9,854 bases of DNA from CAZASK01 sp964487845 (GTDB lineage: Bacteria; Chlamydiota; Chlamydiia; Chlamydiales; FEN-1388). The notes beneath the pieces were generated by a model. The model had not been told where the DNA came from. It did not search any database and saw nothing but the letters and a program-made list of their open reading frames with translations. The stretch spans positions 1-9,854 of the forward strand of contig CAZASK010000040.1 in the NCBI GenBank assembly GCA_964487845.1, written 5' to 3'. Both the position numbers and the translations under genes were made by a program. Position 1 is the first letter of the stretch. The number at the start of each line of letters is the position of its first letter. This document shows positions 1 through 7,394 of the stretch, piece by piece.

Positions 1-54
1 GAAAAAAGCAAAAATTATGCTGAGAAGGCTGCTTGAGGGTTTTCAAACACCCTC
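1..54 (-). terminator. possible terminator after the 969-residue gene
   Basis: On the minus strand an inverted repeat GAGGGT/ACCCTC (arms at 49-54 and 35-40, 8-base loop) spans the stop codon of the large gene. Further downstream a small AGCA/TGCT stem is followed directly by a run of six T at the window edge (complement of 2-7). The first hairpin has the better stem but no adjacent U-run. The second has the U-run but a weak stem. Together they could end transcription of the left-hand operon. The window stops here, so what follows cannot be seen. Confidence 0.35.
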
Positions 55-2952
55 TGATAAAAATAGTTCTAGCTTCAAGACCATTTCTTTCATTGTATTC
101 AATGCATCATCAATATGTGATGCGTCAATATTTTTGAATAGTGACATAGTGTGTGTGTTGGTATCTTTGATGAACTGCTGAGGATTTTGTAGTTTGTACT
201 TTTGTTGTATTTCAGAAAGGAGGTGTTGGTATTTATCGATTTGTTGTTTGAATTGAATGAACATTTCATTGTTTGCAAAAAACAAAATTCTATCCTGCAA
301 GGAGCTCTTTTCGATAGTGAAAAACCGGAGCAACTCTTCAGGTACACCGCTTATGGTTTGATTGAATGAGGCGTATACGCAAGATGCAAGAGTGAGGGCG
401 TCTGGATGTTTTTTTAAGAGGATATAGGCTTGTGCAATTGGCAGAAGTTGCTCAGAATTTGATGGTGTTTCATATGATGCCCCCAACTCTTTGAGCAAGT
501 TATATCGTATATCTTGTTCTTCTAATGGGATTTTTCTTTCCTCAAGAAACATATTTGTGATTTGCTCTTCGAGGGAAATTTCTTCATCCTCGATTTCTTC
601 TATCACTTCCCTTTCGACTGGCGTGTTCATCTGTTTGAATATGGTGATGGTATTAGTAAGGGCATCTTTTGCGTTTTCAATCGTTTGAATGGATTGAAAT
701 TGTTGATTTTCTATCTGCTCAATCAGCAGCTGTGCCTCAGAAGACTCATCGACTTTTTCAAGTAATATTTTTTTTAATTCTTGGTGTTCGAGTGCCAGAT
801 CGCATATGGCTCGTAATTGCTGATTCTGTGAATATGCAATTACACAATCTTCAATATGCTGTGGGAACACTTTTCGAACTGGAGAGTTCCCTTGGAAGAG
901 CATATAGAGAGGTCGTGCGATATTTGAATGTCTTATAAGGAGGGTATAGGCCTGTAGTAATTTTGTATTATTTTCGTTATCACTTACGCTTGCTTGAGAA
1001 GAAAAAGCCTCCTCTAGCATGGTAAGCATTACTGAAAGCGGACTGTTATTTCGTGGATTCTGTGATTGTAATTGTTCGAATTCCTTTTTGTTTTGCGTAA
1101 AAGCGCTCTCCATTTTTTGTGTTGCTTCCTTGATGCATTCATCCACGATGGAAGATAGTTTGAGCTGTGTGAGATTCTTGGGTATCGTGCTTTTATATGT
1201 GGTTAATTCTTGTAGGGACATTGAGGATAATAATTTTTTTATAAGAGAGGTCTGATTTTTTTGAATATCTTCGAAATCTAACGTTATTTCGGGCTCTTTT
1301 GCAGCTTCTGTGAGTATTTTTTCATATTCCTCTTGCAAATCATTGAAAATGGATTTTTTTTCGGGGCTGATACAACGACATAGATCTGTTCTGTACTCTA
1401 TGACAGCACTCATGTCGTTTTTTAGGCATGTCTCAATGAGTTGTGATAGCTTTAGTATATGTGCGCGCACTTCTTTTTCACTTTGAGTATACTTTTGTTC
1501 TATGAGTTGTTGTGCGTACTTTACTTTATCTAAGAGCGTGTTTAAAAATTCCTGTGGCAATGTGGTGCAATTTTTCACGCTATTTTTGAGAGAGGAAAGT
1601 GTGTCCGAGAGTTTTTGTTTTTCTTGTAAAAGTTGGTCATTGTCTGATAGTTCGCTTGTAGATATTTGATTATCGGTTTTTTGTAAGCTTGTTGTGATGG
1701 CCTCTTGCGTAGGTTGCGGTAATGTTTCCTGTGTTTCTTCTTGTTCTCCAGTTTGTTTCTGTATTTTTAGAGTGCTTTCGTCTCCAATCACTTTGCGCAC
1801 ATCGTCCCAGTCGAATCGAAGTTCATTTTCAAGAGCGCCATTTTTCTTGGAGATCTCTATAAGCTGTTGGAATTGTGATGTATCAAGCGTGATATCTATT
1901 TTCTTAAATGCTTGTATCCATTCATCTTGAGTCATCCCAGAAAAAGTTGGTTGTTTATCTTCTAACTTCGGCTTCGCTGTGTCTATAGAAGTTGGTTGTG
2001 GTGGTGGAGACATCTTGTCTATATCTTCTTGTGAGAGTTCATATCTTTCGGTACTAGCTTCTTCCGTGATGACAGGCGTGGATGTTTGAGTGCTTTCGGT
2101 ATTGCTTTTCATGTTATTTTGTGTCTGAATATCTTCTTCATTTGTCTGAGTAGCGTTTGCTTTGATATCGGCATGAGCTATATCTAAAGCCATATTTTCT
2201 GTTGGTTGCGTAGTAGGTGGGGGGTCTAATATTTTCTCCAGGAGTTTGTTCTGTAATTGATCTATGCTATCTATGTCCTCGGGTGTAGAGAGTGGTTCTT
2301 GTATTTCCTCTTGAGTGATATTCTCTTCGCTAAGTGGTATTTCGAGTATTCCAGACAGTGAAGAAATTCCTTCGTTTGAAGCTGTTGTAGATTCTGTAGG
2401 ACTTTCGGTATCGCTTATTGTTTCATTTTGTGTTTGCGTTTCTTCTTTGTTCGACTGATCGATATTTGGTTCATTTTCTTGAGGTGAAGGCTCATTGCTG
2501 GGTTGGATAGTCGTGGATGGTGTATACGTATTTTCTGTAACAGGCAATATGGTGAAGTTTTGTGTGTGTTTGACTTCTTCCTTGGTAGGTTGTGTGTATC
2601 TGAGTGGTTCTTTGATTTTGATTGAGAAAAACTTTTTATTGTGAGATTGAATGAGTTCATTAATTGCTTTGACTTGCTCTTCATTTAGTTGTGTTTCAAT
2701 TTTCTTGAACTCTTTTACAATCGTGCGGAGAGCGGCAGGACCTTTTCCAAACATGGCCTTAAATTTTTCTGATGGGGTCAATTTTCTACATTCAAATACA
2801 GGATTGTTATTTTCCGTTTTTTGGAAAATTAATTTGGGATTTTTCCATTTGATACGACGTTGCTGGAATTTGCCAACATTCTCGGGGATTAGATCCGGTT
2901 TAGTCCATGTGTTACCGCAGTACGCCTTTAAAGATGAGAGATCGTGGGTCAT
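43..2952 (-). CDS. large Gln/Glu/Thr/Ser-rich protein of unknown function, candidate secreted effector
   Basis: I do not recognise this 969-residue protein. Residues 1-115 form a basic N-terminal segment. Residues 115-345 are low-complexity, rich in Thr, Gln, Glu, Ser and Pro, and look disordered. Residues 345-969 are mostly amphipathic helix, probably coiled coil in parts (around 440-550 and 730-810). There is no signal peptide or membrane segment. Internal similarity is visible: an FKKI motif at 82 and 349, a 19-residue repeat at 166-184 and 269-287, and two related helical stretches around 646-680 and 820-854. The ATG lies 48 bp after the amidotransferase stop with no terminator between, so the genes may share a transcript. 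No strong Shine-Dalgarno precedes the ATG. G+C is visibly lower than in pheT. Size, disorder, repeats and lack of a Sec signal would fit a type III secreted or cytosolic structural protein, but this is inference. Confidence 0.85.
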   Translation of the reverse strand: MTHDLSSLKAYCGNTWTKPDLIPENVGKFQQRRIKWKNPKLIFQKTENNNPVFECRKLTPSEKFKAMFGKGPAALRTIVKEFKKIETQLNEEQVKAINELIQSHNKKFFSIKIKEPLRYTQPTKEEVKHTQNFTILPVTENTYTPSTTIQPSNEPSPQENEPNIDQSNKEETQTQNETISDTESPTESTTASNEGISSLSGILEIPLSEENITQEEIQEPLSTPEDIDSIDQLQNKLLEKILDPPPTTQPTENMALDIAHADIKANATQTNEEDIQTQNNMKSNTESTQTSTPVITEEASTERYELSQEDIDKMSPPPQPTSIDTAKPKLEDKQPTFSGMTQDEWIQAFKKIDITLDTSQFQQLIEISKKNGALENELRFDWDDVRKVIGDESTLKIQKQTGEQEETQETLPQPTQEAITTSLQKTDNQISTSELSDNDQLLQEKQKLSDTLSSLKNSVKNCTTLPQEFLNTLLDKVKYAQQLIEQKYTQSEKEVRAHILKLSQLIETCLKNDMSAVIEYRTDLCRCISPEKKSIFNDLQEEYEKILTEAAKEPEITLDFEDIQKNQTSLIKKLLSSMSLQELTTYKSTIPKNLTQLKLSSIVDECIKEATQKMESAFTQNKKEFEQLQSQNPRNNSPLSVMLTMLEEAFSSQASVSDNENNTKLLQAYTLLIRHSNIARPLYMLFQGNSPVRKVFPQHIEDCVIAYSQNQQLRAICDLALEHQELKKILLEKVDESSEAQLLIEQIENQQFQSIQTIENAKDALTNTITIFKQMNTPVEREVIEEIEDEEISLEEQITNMFLEERKIPLEEQDIRYNLLKELGASYETPSNSEQLLPIAQAYILLKKHPDALTLASCVYASFNQTISGVPEELLRFFTIEKSSLQDRILFFANNEMFIQFKQQIDKYQHLLSEIQQKYKLQNPQQFIKDTNTHTMSLFKNIDASHIDDALNTMKEMVLKLELFLSEGV
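2093..2149 (-). repeat. degenerate 57-bp repeat, copy 2 (residues 269-287 of the large protein)
   Basis: This 57-bp stretch matches 2402-2458 without gaps; by hand count about 43 of 57 bases agree. Both copies are in the reading frame and encode related 19-residue segments sharing QTQN and NTES/DTES. It looks like an old in-frame duplication within the low-complexity linker. Confidence 0.6.
2402..2458 (-). repeat. degenerate 57-bp repeat, copy 1 (residues 166-184 of the large protein)
   Basis: This is the partner of the copy at 2093-2149, offset by 309 bp (103 codons). The encoded segment contains EETQTQNETISDTES. The exact codon spacing supports duplication over chance low-complexity similarity, although biased composition adds some background. 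Confidence 0.6.
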
Positions 2953-3000
2953 TTTGTATCCATCTATGTCTTTATCTAGCTGTATACAATAACCGAGAAA

Positions 3001-3558
3001 TTAGAGGAAAAAATTTTTTATAAGCTTCGTCCCCTCTGGGGTAAGTACCGACTCAGGGTGGAATTGAACTCCGAAAAGGGGGAGTGCGTGATGGCAAAAA
3101 GCCATGATTTCACCGTCTTGTGTCCTGGCGAGCACTTTGAGCTCCTGGGGCAAGTTGTCTGCTACAATGAGAGAATGGTAGCGGCCTACAAGGAAGGGGT
3201 TGTCAAGACCTGTAAAGAGAGAAGTCCCTGTATGGGAGATGGCTTCTTGTTTTCCATGTATCGGCATGCCAGCTGGCACGATCTTTGCCCCAAAAAAAGC
3301 AGCTAGGCATTGATGCCCTAGACAGACGCCTAGGATGGGCAAGTGATTTTTATAGGTTGCGATGAGGGCTTGAATTTGAGGAAGCTGTGCAGGATTGCCA
3401 GGTCCTGGTCCTATCACTATATGGGTGCTCCTTGTGGCCTTTATGGCAGCTGCCATATTATCATTATTGCGAATGACGGAAACTGTGTGTCCATACCGCA
3501 TAAGAGCATGGCAGAGGTTATAGGTGAAAGAGTCGAAATTATCGATAAGTGTAATCAT
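3001..3558 (-). CDS. pabA: glutamine amidotransferase, PabA/TrpG type (aminodeoxychorismate or anthranilate synthase component II)
   Basis: This is a class I glutamine amidotransferase. In this family it releases ammonia from glutamine for a chorismate-using partner: PabB for p-aminobenzoate and folate, or TrpE for anthranilate and tryptophan. Counting from the ATG at 3558 gives 185 residues, close to E. coli PabA. Visible motifs are the N-terminal LIDNFDSFTYNL, the oxyanion segment GPGPGNP, the nucleophile in GVCLGHQ (Cys79), HGK, RYHSL, and the catalytic His and Glu in FHPES (His167, Glu169). An in-frame GTG at 3570 would add four residues, but the ATG matches the family N-terminus and has AAGGAG at 3562-3567, though only 3 bases away. 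It begins 21 bp after the 247-residue gene. No pabB or trpE is in the window, so the symbol pabA rather than trpG is provisional. Confidence 0.9.
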   Translation of the reverse strand: MITLIDNFDSFTYNLCHALMRYGHTVSVIRNNDNMAAAIKATRSTHIVIGPGPGNPAQLPQIQALIATYKNHLPILGVCLGHQCLAAFFGAKIVPAGMPIHGKQEAISHTGTSLFTGLDNPFLVGRYHSLIVADNLPQELKVLARTQDGEIMAFCHHALPLFGVQFHPESVLTPEGTKLIKNFFL

Positions 3559-3579
3559 CAACTCCTTCACTAGGATTCG

Positions 3580-4323
3580 TTAGAGGGATGTATATTCTTG
3601 TAACTCCAGGATGCAATGATCGACATCATGGAATTGCTGCGGGATCTCTTTGAAAAGCTCCATTTGGCCAAGCACGATGACGAGTACCTGCGGGTAGTGT
3701 TTTCTTACGGCTTCGATAGCTTGATGTAGATTAAACGTAGTATCTCTCGAGCAGATGTCAAGGCATTCTGAAAGTAAAGTAAGAGCATCGATTATTTTGT
3801 TTTTACGGGCAAATGCATCGTGTAATTTGTTCGCGAGTTCATCATCATGGGCAAAAATTTCTTCAATGGGATTGCCGATGTCGTGAAGTACATTGGTTCT
3901 TTTTATTTCTATGTCTTGATACTCTTGATCGATTCCGTTGTTGATATGAAATAGGTTATAAATAGTTTTTCGAATGTTTCTCGCTATTTGTAGAATAAAT
4001 TGATTGTCAACCCCCATCGTGCGATGCTCGGCTTCAATGGTGTTATCTCCAATAATATGAGTATATTGTCTGTCATTGAGATCGCTTCCTAGTAGACAAC
4101 CTTGGACTAAAAAGAAGACATTTTTATCGCGAACTTGCGCTCGAATGACTTCATTAATGATAGAGGCACGTATTGTGGTTTGTATTGGATTTTTTTGAGT
4201 GTTTCCTATGCAGAGAATCTGGGCCCTCTGTAAAGGCGTGTTTCCTTGAATGGAGTGAATCATGAGCGTATTAAGAAGGGAGAGAGAAGGGTCGCCGTAG
4301 TATTTTATAATCGAATTATTCAT
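3580..4323 (-). CDS. hypothetical protein, 247 residues
   Basis: I do not recognise this protein. It is predicted to be soluble, with no signal peptide or membrane helix. The N-terminal half has hydrophobic strands such as AQILCIG (34-40) and NVFFLVQGCLLG (68-79). A helical C-terminal half follows (about 160-245), including KLHDAFARKNKIIDALTLL and a late hydrophobic strand VLVIVLG (213-219). The five cysteines (38, 76, 187, 191, 237) do not form an obvious metal site. The gene is first in a likely operon with the amidotransferase and the 969-residue gene. The ATG at 4323 follows a promoter by a short leader but lacks a clear Shine-Dalgarno. The full-length open frame and operon position support a real gene. 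A role linked to the amidotransferase is possible but not shown. Confidence 0.8.
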   Translation of the reverse strand: MNNSIIKYYGDPSLSLLNTLMIHSIQGNTPLQRAQILCIGNTQKNPIQTTIRASIINEVIRAQVRDKNVFFLVQGCLLGSDLNDRQYTHIIGDNTIEAEHRTMGVDNQFILQIARNIRKTIYNLFHINNGIDQEYQDIEIKRTNVLHDIGNPIEEIFAHDDELANKLHDAFARKNKIIDALTLLSECLDICSRDTTFNLHQAIEAVRKHYPQVLVIVLGQMELFKEIPQQFHDVDHCILELQEYTSL

Positions 4324-4346
4324 AAATAAGCCTAGGGTAAAAATAG

Positions 4347-4395
4347 AAAAAAGCTATAGAGAGACTATCAATTGTGTCAACTATATAGCTTTTTT
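4347..4395 (-). terminator. inverted repeat, probable ndk terminator
   Basis: A perfect 12-bp inverted repeat AAAAAAGCTATA (4347-4358) / TATAGCTTTTTT (4384-4395) with a 25-base loop lies 7 bp after the ndk stop. Read in the ndk direction it is a stem ending in a run of six U, as in an intrinsic terminator. The stem is A/U-rich with only two G-C pairs and a long loop, so efficiency may be modest. It overlaps the promoter of the next gene. Confidence 0.5.
4353..4380 (-). promoter_or_regulatory. sigma70-like promoter for the 247-residue gene operon
   Basis: On the minus strand a perfect -35 hexamer TTGACA (complement of 4375-4380) is followed after 16 bases by TATAGC (complement of 4353-4358). 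Transcription would start about 4345, giving a leader of roughly 20-25 bases before the ATG at 4323. The -35 lies in the loop and the -10 in the downstream arm of the inverted repeat that follows ndk. Confidence 0.55.
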
Positions 4396-4401
4396 GGATT
4401 A

Positions 4402-4878
4402 TTACATCCGAGGGCAGATTTCGTCTTGCGCAAAGAAATATTTGATTTCTTGAGCCGCATTTTCTAGTGAATCAGATCCATGAACGGCATTTGCTTCAAT
4501 ACCTGCTCCAAAAAGCTGGCGAATCGTTCCTAAAGATGCCTTTTTCGGGTCAGTTGCGCCCATGACTTGTCTATTTTTCATGACAGCATTTGGACCTTCT
4601 AAAACCATGATCATCACAGGACCTGATGTCATAAAAGAGACAAGCTCGCCAAAGAAACCGCGATCTTTGTGCACGGCGTAAAATCCTTGTGCATCTTCGA
4701 CCGAAAGTTGTTTCATTTTTGCTGCAACGATGCGAAGTCCAGACTTTTCAAGAAGATGGCATATTGCGCCAACGTTATTCTGGGCAACAGCATCTGGTTT
4801 GATGATTGATAGCGTCTGCTCAACAACCGCTTGAGCCAGATCGTTTGTTTCGAGTAGCGCACTGCTTTCTTGACCCAT
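4402..4878 (-). CDS. ndk: nucleoside diphosphate kinase
   Basis: This enzyme transfers the gamma phosphate between nucleoside triphosphates and diphosphates through a phospho-histidine, balancing the NTP and dNTP pools in the cytosol. From the ATG at 4878 it has 158 residues. The family's active-site residues appear with correct spacing: Lys27 in SIIKPDAV, Tyr67 in GFYAVH, Arg103, Thr109 in GATDP, Arg120, Asn130 and catalytic His133 in NAVHGSDS. The C-terminus (EICPR) is also typical. The N-terminus carries about 15 residues more than E. coli Ndk. An upstream in-frame GTG at 4885-4887 is rejected because it overlaps the Shine-Dalgarno sequence. The gene diverges from pheT, has its own promoter and is probably monocistronic. 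Confidence 0.97.
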   Translation of the reverse strand: MGQESSALLETNDLAQAVVEQTLSIIKPDAVAQNNVGAICHLLEKSGLRIVAAKMKQLSVEDAQGFYAVHKDRGFFGELVSFMTSGPVMIMVLEGPNAVMKNRQVMGATDPKKASLGTIRQLFGAGIEANAVHGSDSLENAAQEIKYFFAQDEICPRM

Positions 4879-4886
4879 ATGAAACA

Positions 4887-4892
4887 CTCCTT
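4887..4892 (-). promoter_or_regulatory. Shine-Dalgarno of ndk
   Basis: AAGGAG on the minus strand sits 8 bases upstream of the ATG at 4878. It sets the start codon and excludes the upstream in-frame GTG, whose first base is the last base of this motif. Confidence 0.8.
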
Positions 4893-4918
4893 ATAAATAT
4901 TGATTTATTTTCATAAAA

Positions 4919-4947
4919 ATTATAGCAGTTAAATCGATAAAATGCAA
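4919..4947 (-). promoter_or_regulatory. sigma70-like promoter of ndk
   Basis: On the minus strand TTGCAT (complement of 4942-4947) is followed after 17 bases by a consensus TATAAT (complement of 4919-4924). Transcription would start near 4912, giving a leader of about 34 bases with the AAGGAG site. The -10 is perfect and the -35 keeps only the TTG. Confidence 0.55.
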
Positions 4948-4952
4948 CGATA

Positions 4953-4979
4953 TTACATCAGTTTCGTATCAAATATTAT
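4953..4979 (+). promoter_or_regulatory. weak candidate promoter of pheT
   Basis: TTACAT (4953-4958) and TATTAT (4974-4979) are separated by 15 bases, shorter than ideal, about 20 bp before the pheT ATG. The region is A/T-rich, so chance matches are likely. It is recorded because pheT must be transcribed from this 121-bp divergent intergenic region. Confidence 0.25.
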
Positions 4980-4999
4980 TTTAGATCGATGTGTAAAAT

Positions 5000-7390
5000 A
5001 TGAAAATACTCCTTTCGCATGTAAAACAGTACGTGGACCTACCAGAGTCTCTAGAAGAGATCTCCCTATGCCTTTTGAATGCGGGCATAGAGATCGACAG
5101 TGTGGAGCATATACAGCCTCTTTTTAAGGGTGCTATCGCTGTAGTCGTCAGAAAAACAGAGCGTCATCCGAATGCTGAGAAACTCACGCTTGCGACCATA
5201 TTCGACGGGGTGCAAGAGCATCGCATTGTGTGTGGCGCTCCAAACTGTAAAGAGGGGTTAACAACAGCGTTTGCTCCTATAGGCGCAACGTTATACCCAG
5301 AAGGGCTAGCAGGTGCTCCTTTCGTGATTCGAGAGGCTACTATTCGAGGAGTGGCTTCACCAGGGATGCTTCTTTCAGAAAAGGAGCTCGGCTTGGGGGC
5401 AGATCATGATGGGATTATTTCACTAGACGGGGTGGAGCCAGGAACAGAGGTGGCAACACTTATTGAAGATGTCGTGCTAGAGCTCGGTTTAACGCCTAAT
5501 TTGGGGCATGCGATGAGTGTGCGCGGTATTGCAAGAGAGCTGTCGATTCAGCTTGGCAAGCCGATGAAGCAGCCCAAGTGGCAGCATGCTACAATAAAAT
5601 GTGCTCCCTCACACTTTGTGCAGATAGAAAATAGAGATATTTGCCCTCGCTATAGTGCCCTAGAGGTGAAAAATGTACATGTAGGGCCATCTCCATTTGC
5701 TATCAGAAGACTTCTTTCTGTTTGCGGGATGCGCTCAGTAAACAGTATCGTTGATATTACTAATCTCTGTTTGCTTGAGTTAGGACAGCCTATGCATGCC
5801 TTTGATGCACAAAAACTGCAAGGCACAACTCTTACCGTACGAACAGCTGGTGATAATCAAGTGCTTGATCTGCTAGATGGACAGAAAAAGGAGCTTCCTC
5901 CATATGCATGTGTGATCGCCGATGGTGCAAGAGTTGTGGCAGCAGGTGGCATCATGGGAGGGCAAGAGACAGCAGTGACGAGCGATACGCAGTCTGTACT
6001 CTTTGAGTCAGCACATTTTTCTCCTACGGCAATACGAAGAGCGGCAAAGACGCTTCAGATTTCTTCAGAGTCTTCCAAGCGGTTTGAGCGAGGATGTGAT
6101 CCTGCAGCTACTGTAGATGCGCTCCAATATACTCTGCACCTGTTACAGCAGATAGCACCACAGTGTAGCATCACGAGGTTTTTCGATGAGTGGCATAAGG
6201 AGTCAGATACAAAGCAAGTGCGGTGTCGTGTAAGGAGGGCATCTCACATTCTTGGCTACCCGGTTAGCTTAGATGAGATGGAGCTATGCTGGAAGCGACT
6301 TGGCTTTGATGCACAATGGGAAGATGAAGATACCTGTCTCGTTTCCGTGCCATTGTATCGACATGACATTATGGAAGAAGTGGATCTCATTGAAGATATT
6401 GCCAAAATTTTAGGCTATCAGCAGGGGGCTATCCAGGCGCCTCGCTACCAAGGGTCAACACGTCCGCATCATCCGCTCTTTCTAGCCGAGCAAGTAGCGA
6501 GAAAGAGGCTTGTTGCAGAAGGACTGCAGGAGTGTATCACCTGCAATCTGATCAGCCCGCAGATGGTGGATGTCGTGCTGCGCCATCCAATTCGTCCAGA
6601 AAATGTAGTAGCTATGCTCAATCCCTTGTCATCAGAGCAATCCGTGCTGAGACCATCTTTGCTACCAGGACTATTGAAGGTCATGAAGCACAATATCAAT
6701 CAACGAAACCTTGATATGCGCTGTTTTGAAATCGGCAATGTGCATCTTCAGCTCGAAGATGGCCGATTTGAAGAACAGCTGGTGGTAGGGATCATGATGA
6801 GTGGTCAGCGCGAGCTTCACCATTTTGAATCAGCATCGCAAGCAGGGGACTTTTATGACTTGAAAGGGGTCGTAGAAAACTTTTTACAAGGATATGGGAT
6901 TTCTTCTGCTCAGTTTCAAGAATCCGCGATTTCTGTCTTCCATACCAAAAGGCAAGCTGCCATTATGGTAGGCGAGGTTGTGGTAGGGATGATGGGAGAG
7001 CTTCACCCGGCAGCACTCCGAAAGCTTGATGTATCACAGCGCATCTATTTTGCTGAATGTGATATACAAGAGTTGATGAAGCTTGAATGTGCGTCGAAGA
7101 AGATGCGGCCTTTGCCATTATTTCCGGCATCTGAGCGAGACTGGACGGTCACGGTTTCGGAAGAGATTGCGTGGGGCACTCTTGAGCAATCAATCCGCCA
7201 GATGCAATCACCACTCTTGGAGCAGTTTTGGTTTGTCACGGTGTATAGAAGTGAAGCTGTTGGTCCAGGCCGTAAAAATATGACTATTCACTTTGTATAC
7301 AGAAAGTGCGATGAGACGATTTCACAAGAAGAGGTGGATCGTGAACATAAGAAGATTACAGAGGCGCTGGCAGCAATCGTAGGGGGGTAA
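5000..7390 (+). CDS. pheT: phenylalanine--tRNA ligase beta subunit
   Basis: This is the beta subunit of the alpha2beta2 phenylalanyl-tRNA synthetase, which binds tRNA-Phe and edits misacylated Tyr-tRNA while PheS holds the aminoacylation site. At 796 residues it matches E. coli PheT (795). Domain order is complete: an EMAP/tRNA-binding fold at about 40-150 (HPNAEKL, IVCGAPN, RGVASPGM), B3/B4 at about 205-390 (NSIVDITNLCLLELGQPMHA, AGGIMGG), B5 at about 405-472 (HILGYPVSLDEM, PLYRHDIMEEVDLIEDIAKI), a synthetase-like core at 480-690, and the C-terminal FDX-ACB anticodon-binding domain at about 704-795 (FPASERDWTVTV). The ATG at 5000 fits the family N-terminus though no Shine-Dalgarno is evident. 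pheS is not adjacent, as in Chlamydia. The gene has visibly higher G+C than its neighbours. Confidence 0.98.
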   Translation: MKILLSHVKQYVDLPESLEEISLCLLNAGIEIDSVEHIQPLFKGAIAVVVRKTERHPNAEKLTLATIFDGVQEHRIVCGAPNCKEGLTTAFAPIGATLYPEGLAGAPFVIREATIRGVASPGMLLSEKELGLGADHDGIISLDGVEPGTEVATLIEDVVLELGLTPNLGHAMSVRGIARELSIQLGKPMKQPKWQHATIKCAPSHFVQIENRDICPRYSALEVKNVHVGPSPFAIRRLLSVCGMRSVNSIVDITNLCLLELGQPMHAFDAQKLQGTTLTVRTAGDNQVLDLLDGQKKELPPYACVIADGARVVAAGGIMGGQETAVTSDTQSVLFESAHFSPTAIRRAAKTLQISSESSKRFERGCDPAATVDALQYTLHLLQQIAPQCSITRFFDEWHKESDTKQVRCRVRRASHILGYPVSLDEMELCWKRLGFDAQWEDEDTCLVSVPLYRHDIMEEVDLIEDIAKILGYQQGAIQAPRYQGSTRPHHPLFLAEQVARKRLVAEGLQECITCNLISPQMVDVVLRHPIRPENVVAMLNPLSSEQSVLRPSLLPGLLKVMKHNINQRNLDMRCFEIGNVHLQLEDGRFEEQLVVGIMMSGQRELHHFESASQAGDFYDLKGVVENFLQGYGISSAQFQESAISVFHTKRQAAIMVGEVVVGMMGELHPAALRKLDVSQRIYFAECDIQELMKLECASKKMRPLPLFPASERDWTVTVSEEIAWGTLEQSIRQMQSPLLEQFWFVTVYRSEAVGPGRKNMTIHFVYRKCDETISQEEVDREHKKITEALAAIVGG
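7381..7387 (+). promoter_or_regulatory. ribosome-binding site of the F-box gene, inside the end of pheT
   Basis: AGGGGGG covers the last two glycine codons of pheT and lies 7 bases before the GTG at 7395. It is the best evidence for the GTG start and implies that the F-box gene is translated from the pheT transcript, perhaps by reinitiation after the pheT stop at 7388-7390. Confidence 0.6.
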
Positions 7391-7394
7391 CTGT

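Noticed and set aside
2651..2992. 113-codon plus-strand frame opposite the start of the large gene
   Set aside because: It is antisense to a 969-codon frame, has no Shine-Dalgarno and a composition expected from reading the complement.
3008..3019. A6T6 palindrome at the end of the amidotransferase gene
   Set aside because: It codes for the final Lys-Asn-Phe-Phe residues and has no G-C stem, so it is not a convincing terminator.
3559..3570. GTG start adding four residues to the amidotransferase
   Set aside because: No ribosome-binding site precedes the GTG, and the ATG at 3558 gives the standard family N-terminus. The short 3-base spacing leaves some doubt.
4879..4887. Upstream GTG start adding three residues to Ndk
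   Set aside because: The GTG overlaps the AAGGAG site, which is ideally placed for the ATG at 4878.
4942..5127. Open frame on the plus strand overlapping the start of pheT
   Set aside because: It lies in another frame of the pheT 5' region, has no ribosome-binding site and its product resembles nothing; pheT is unambiguous.
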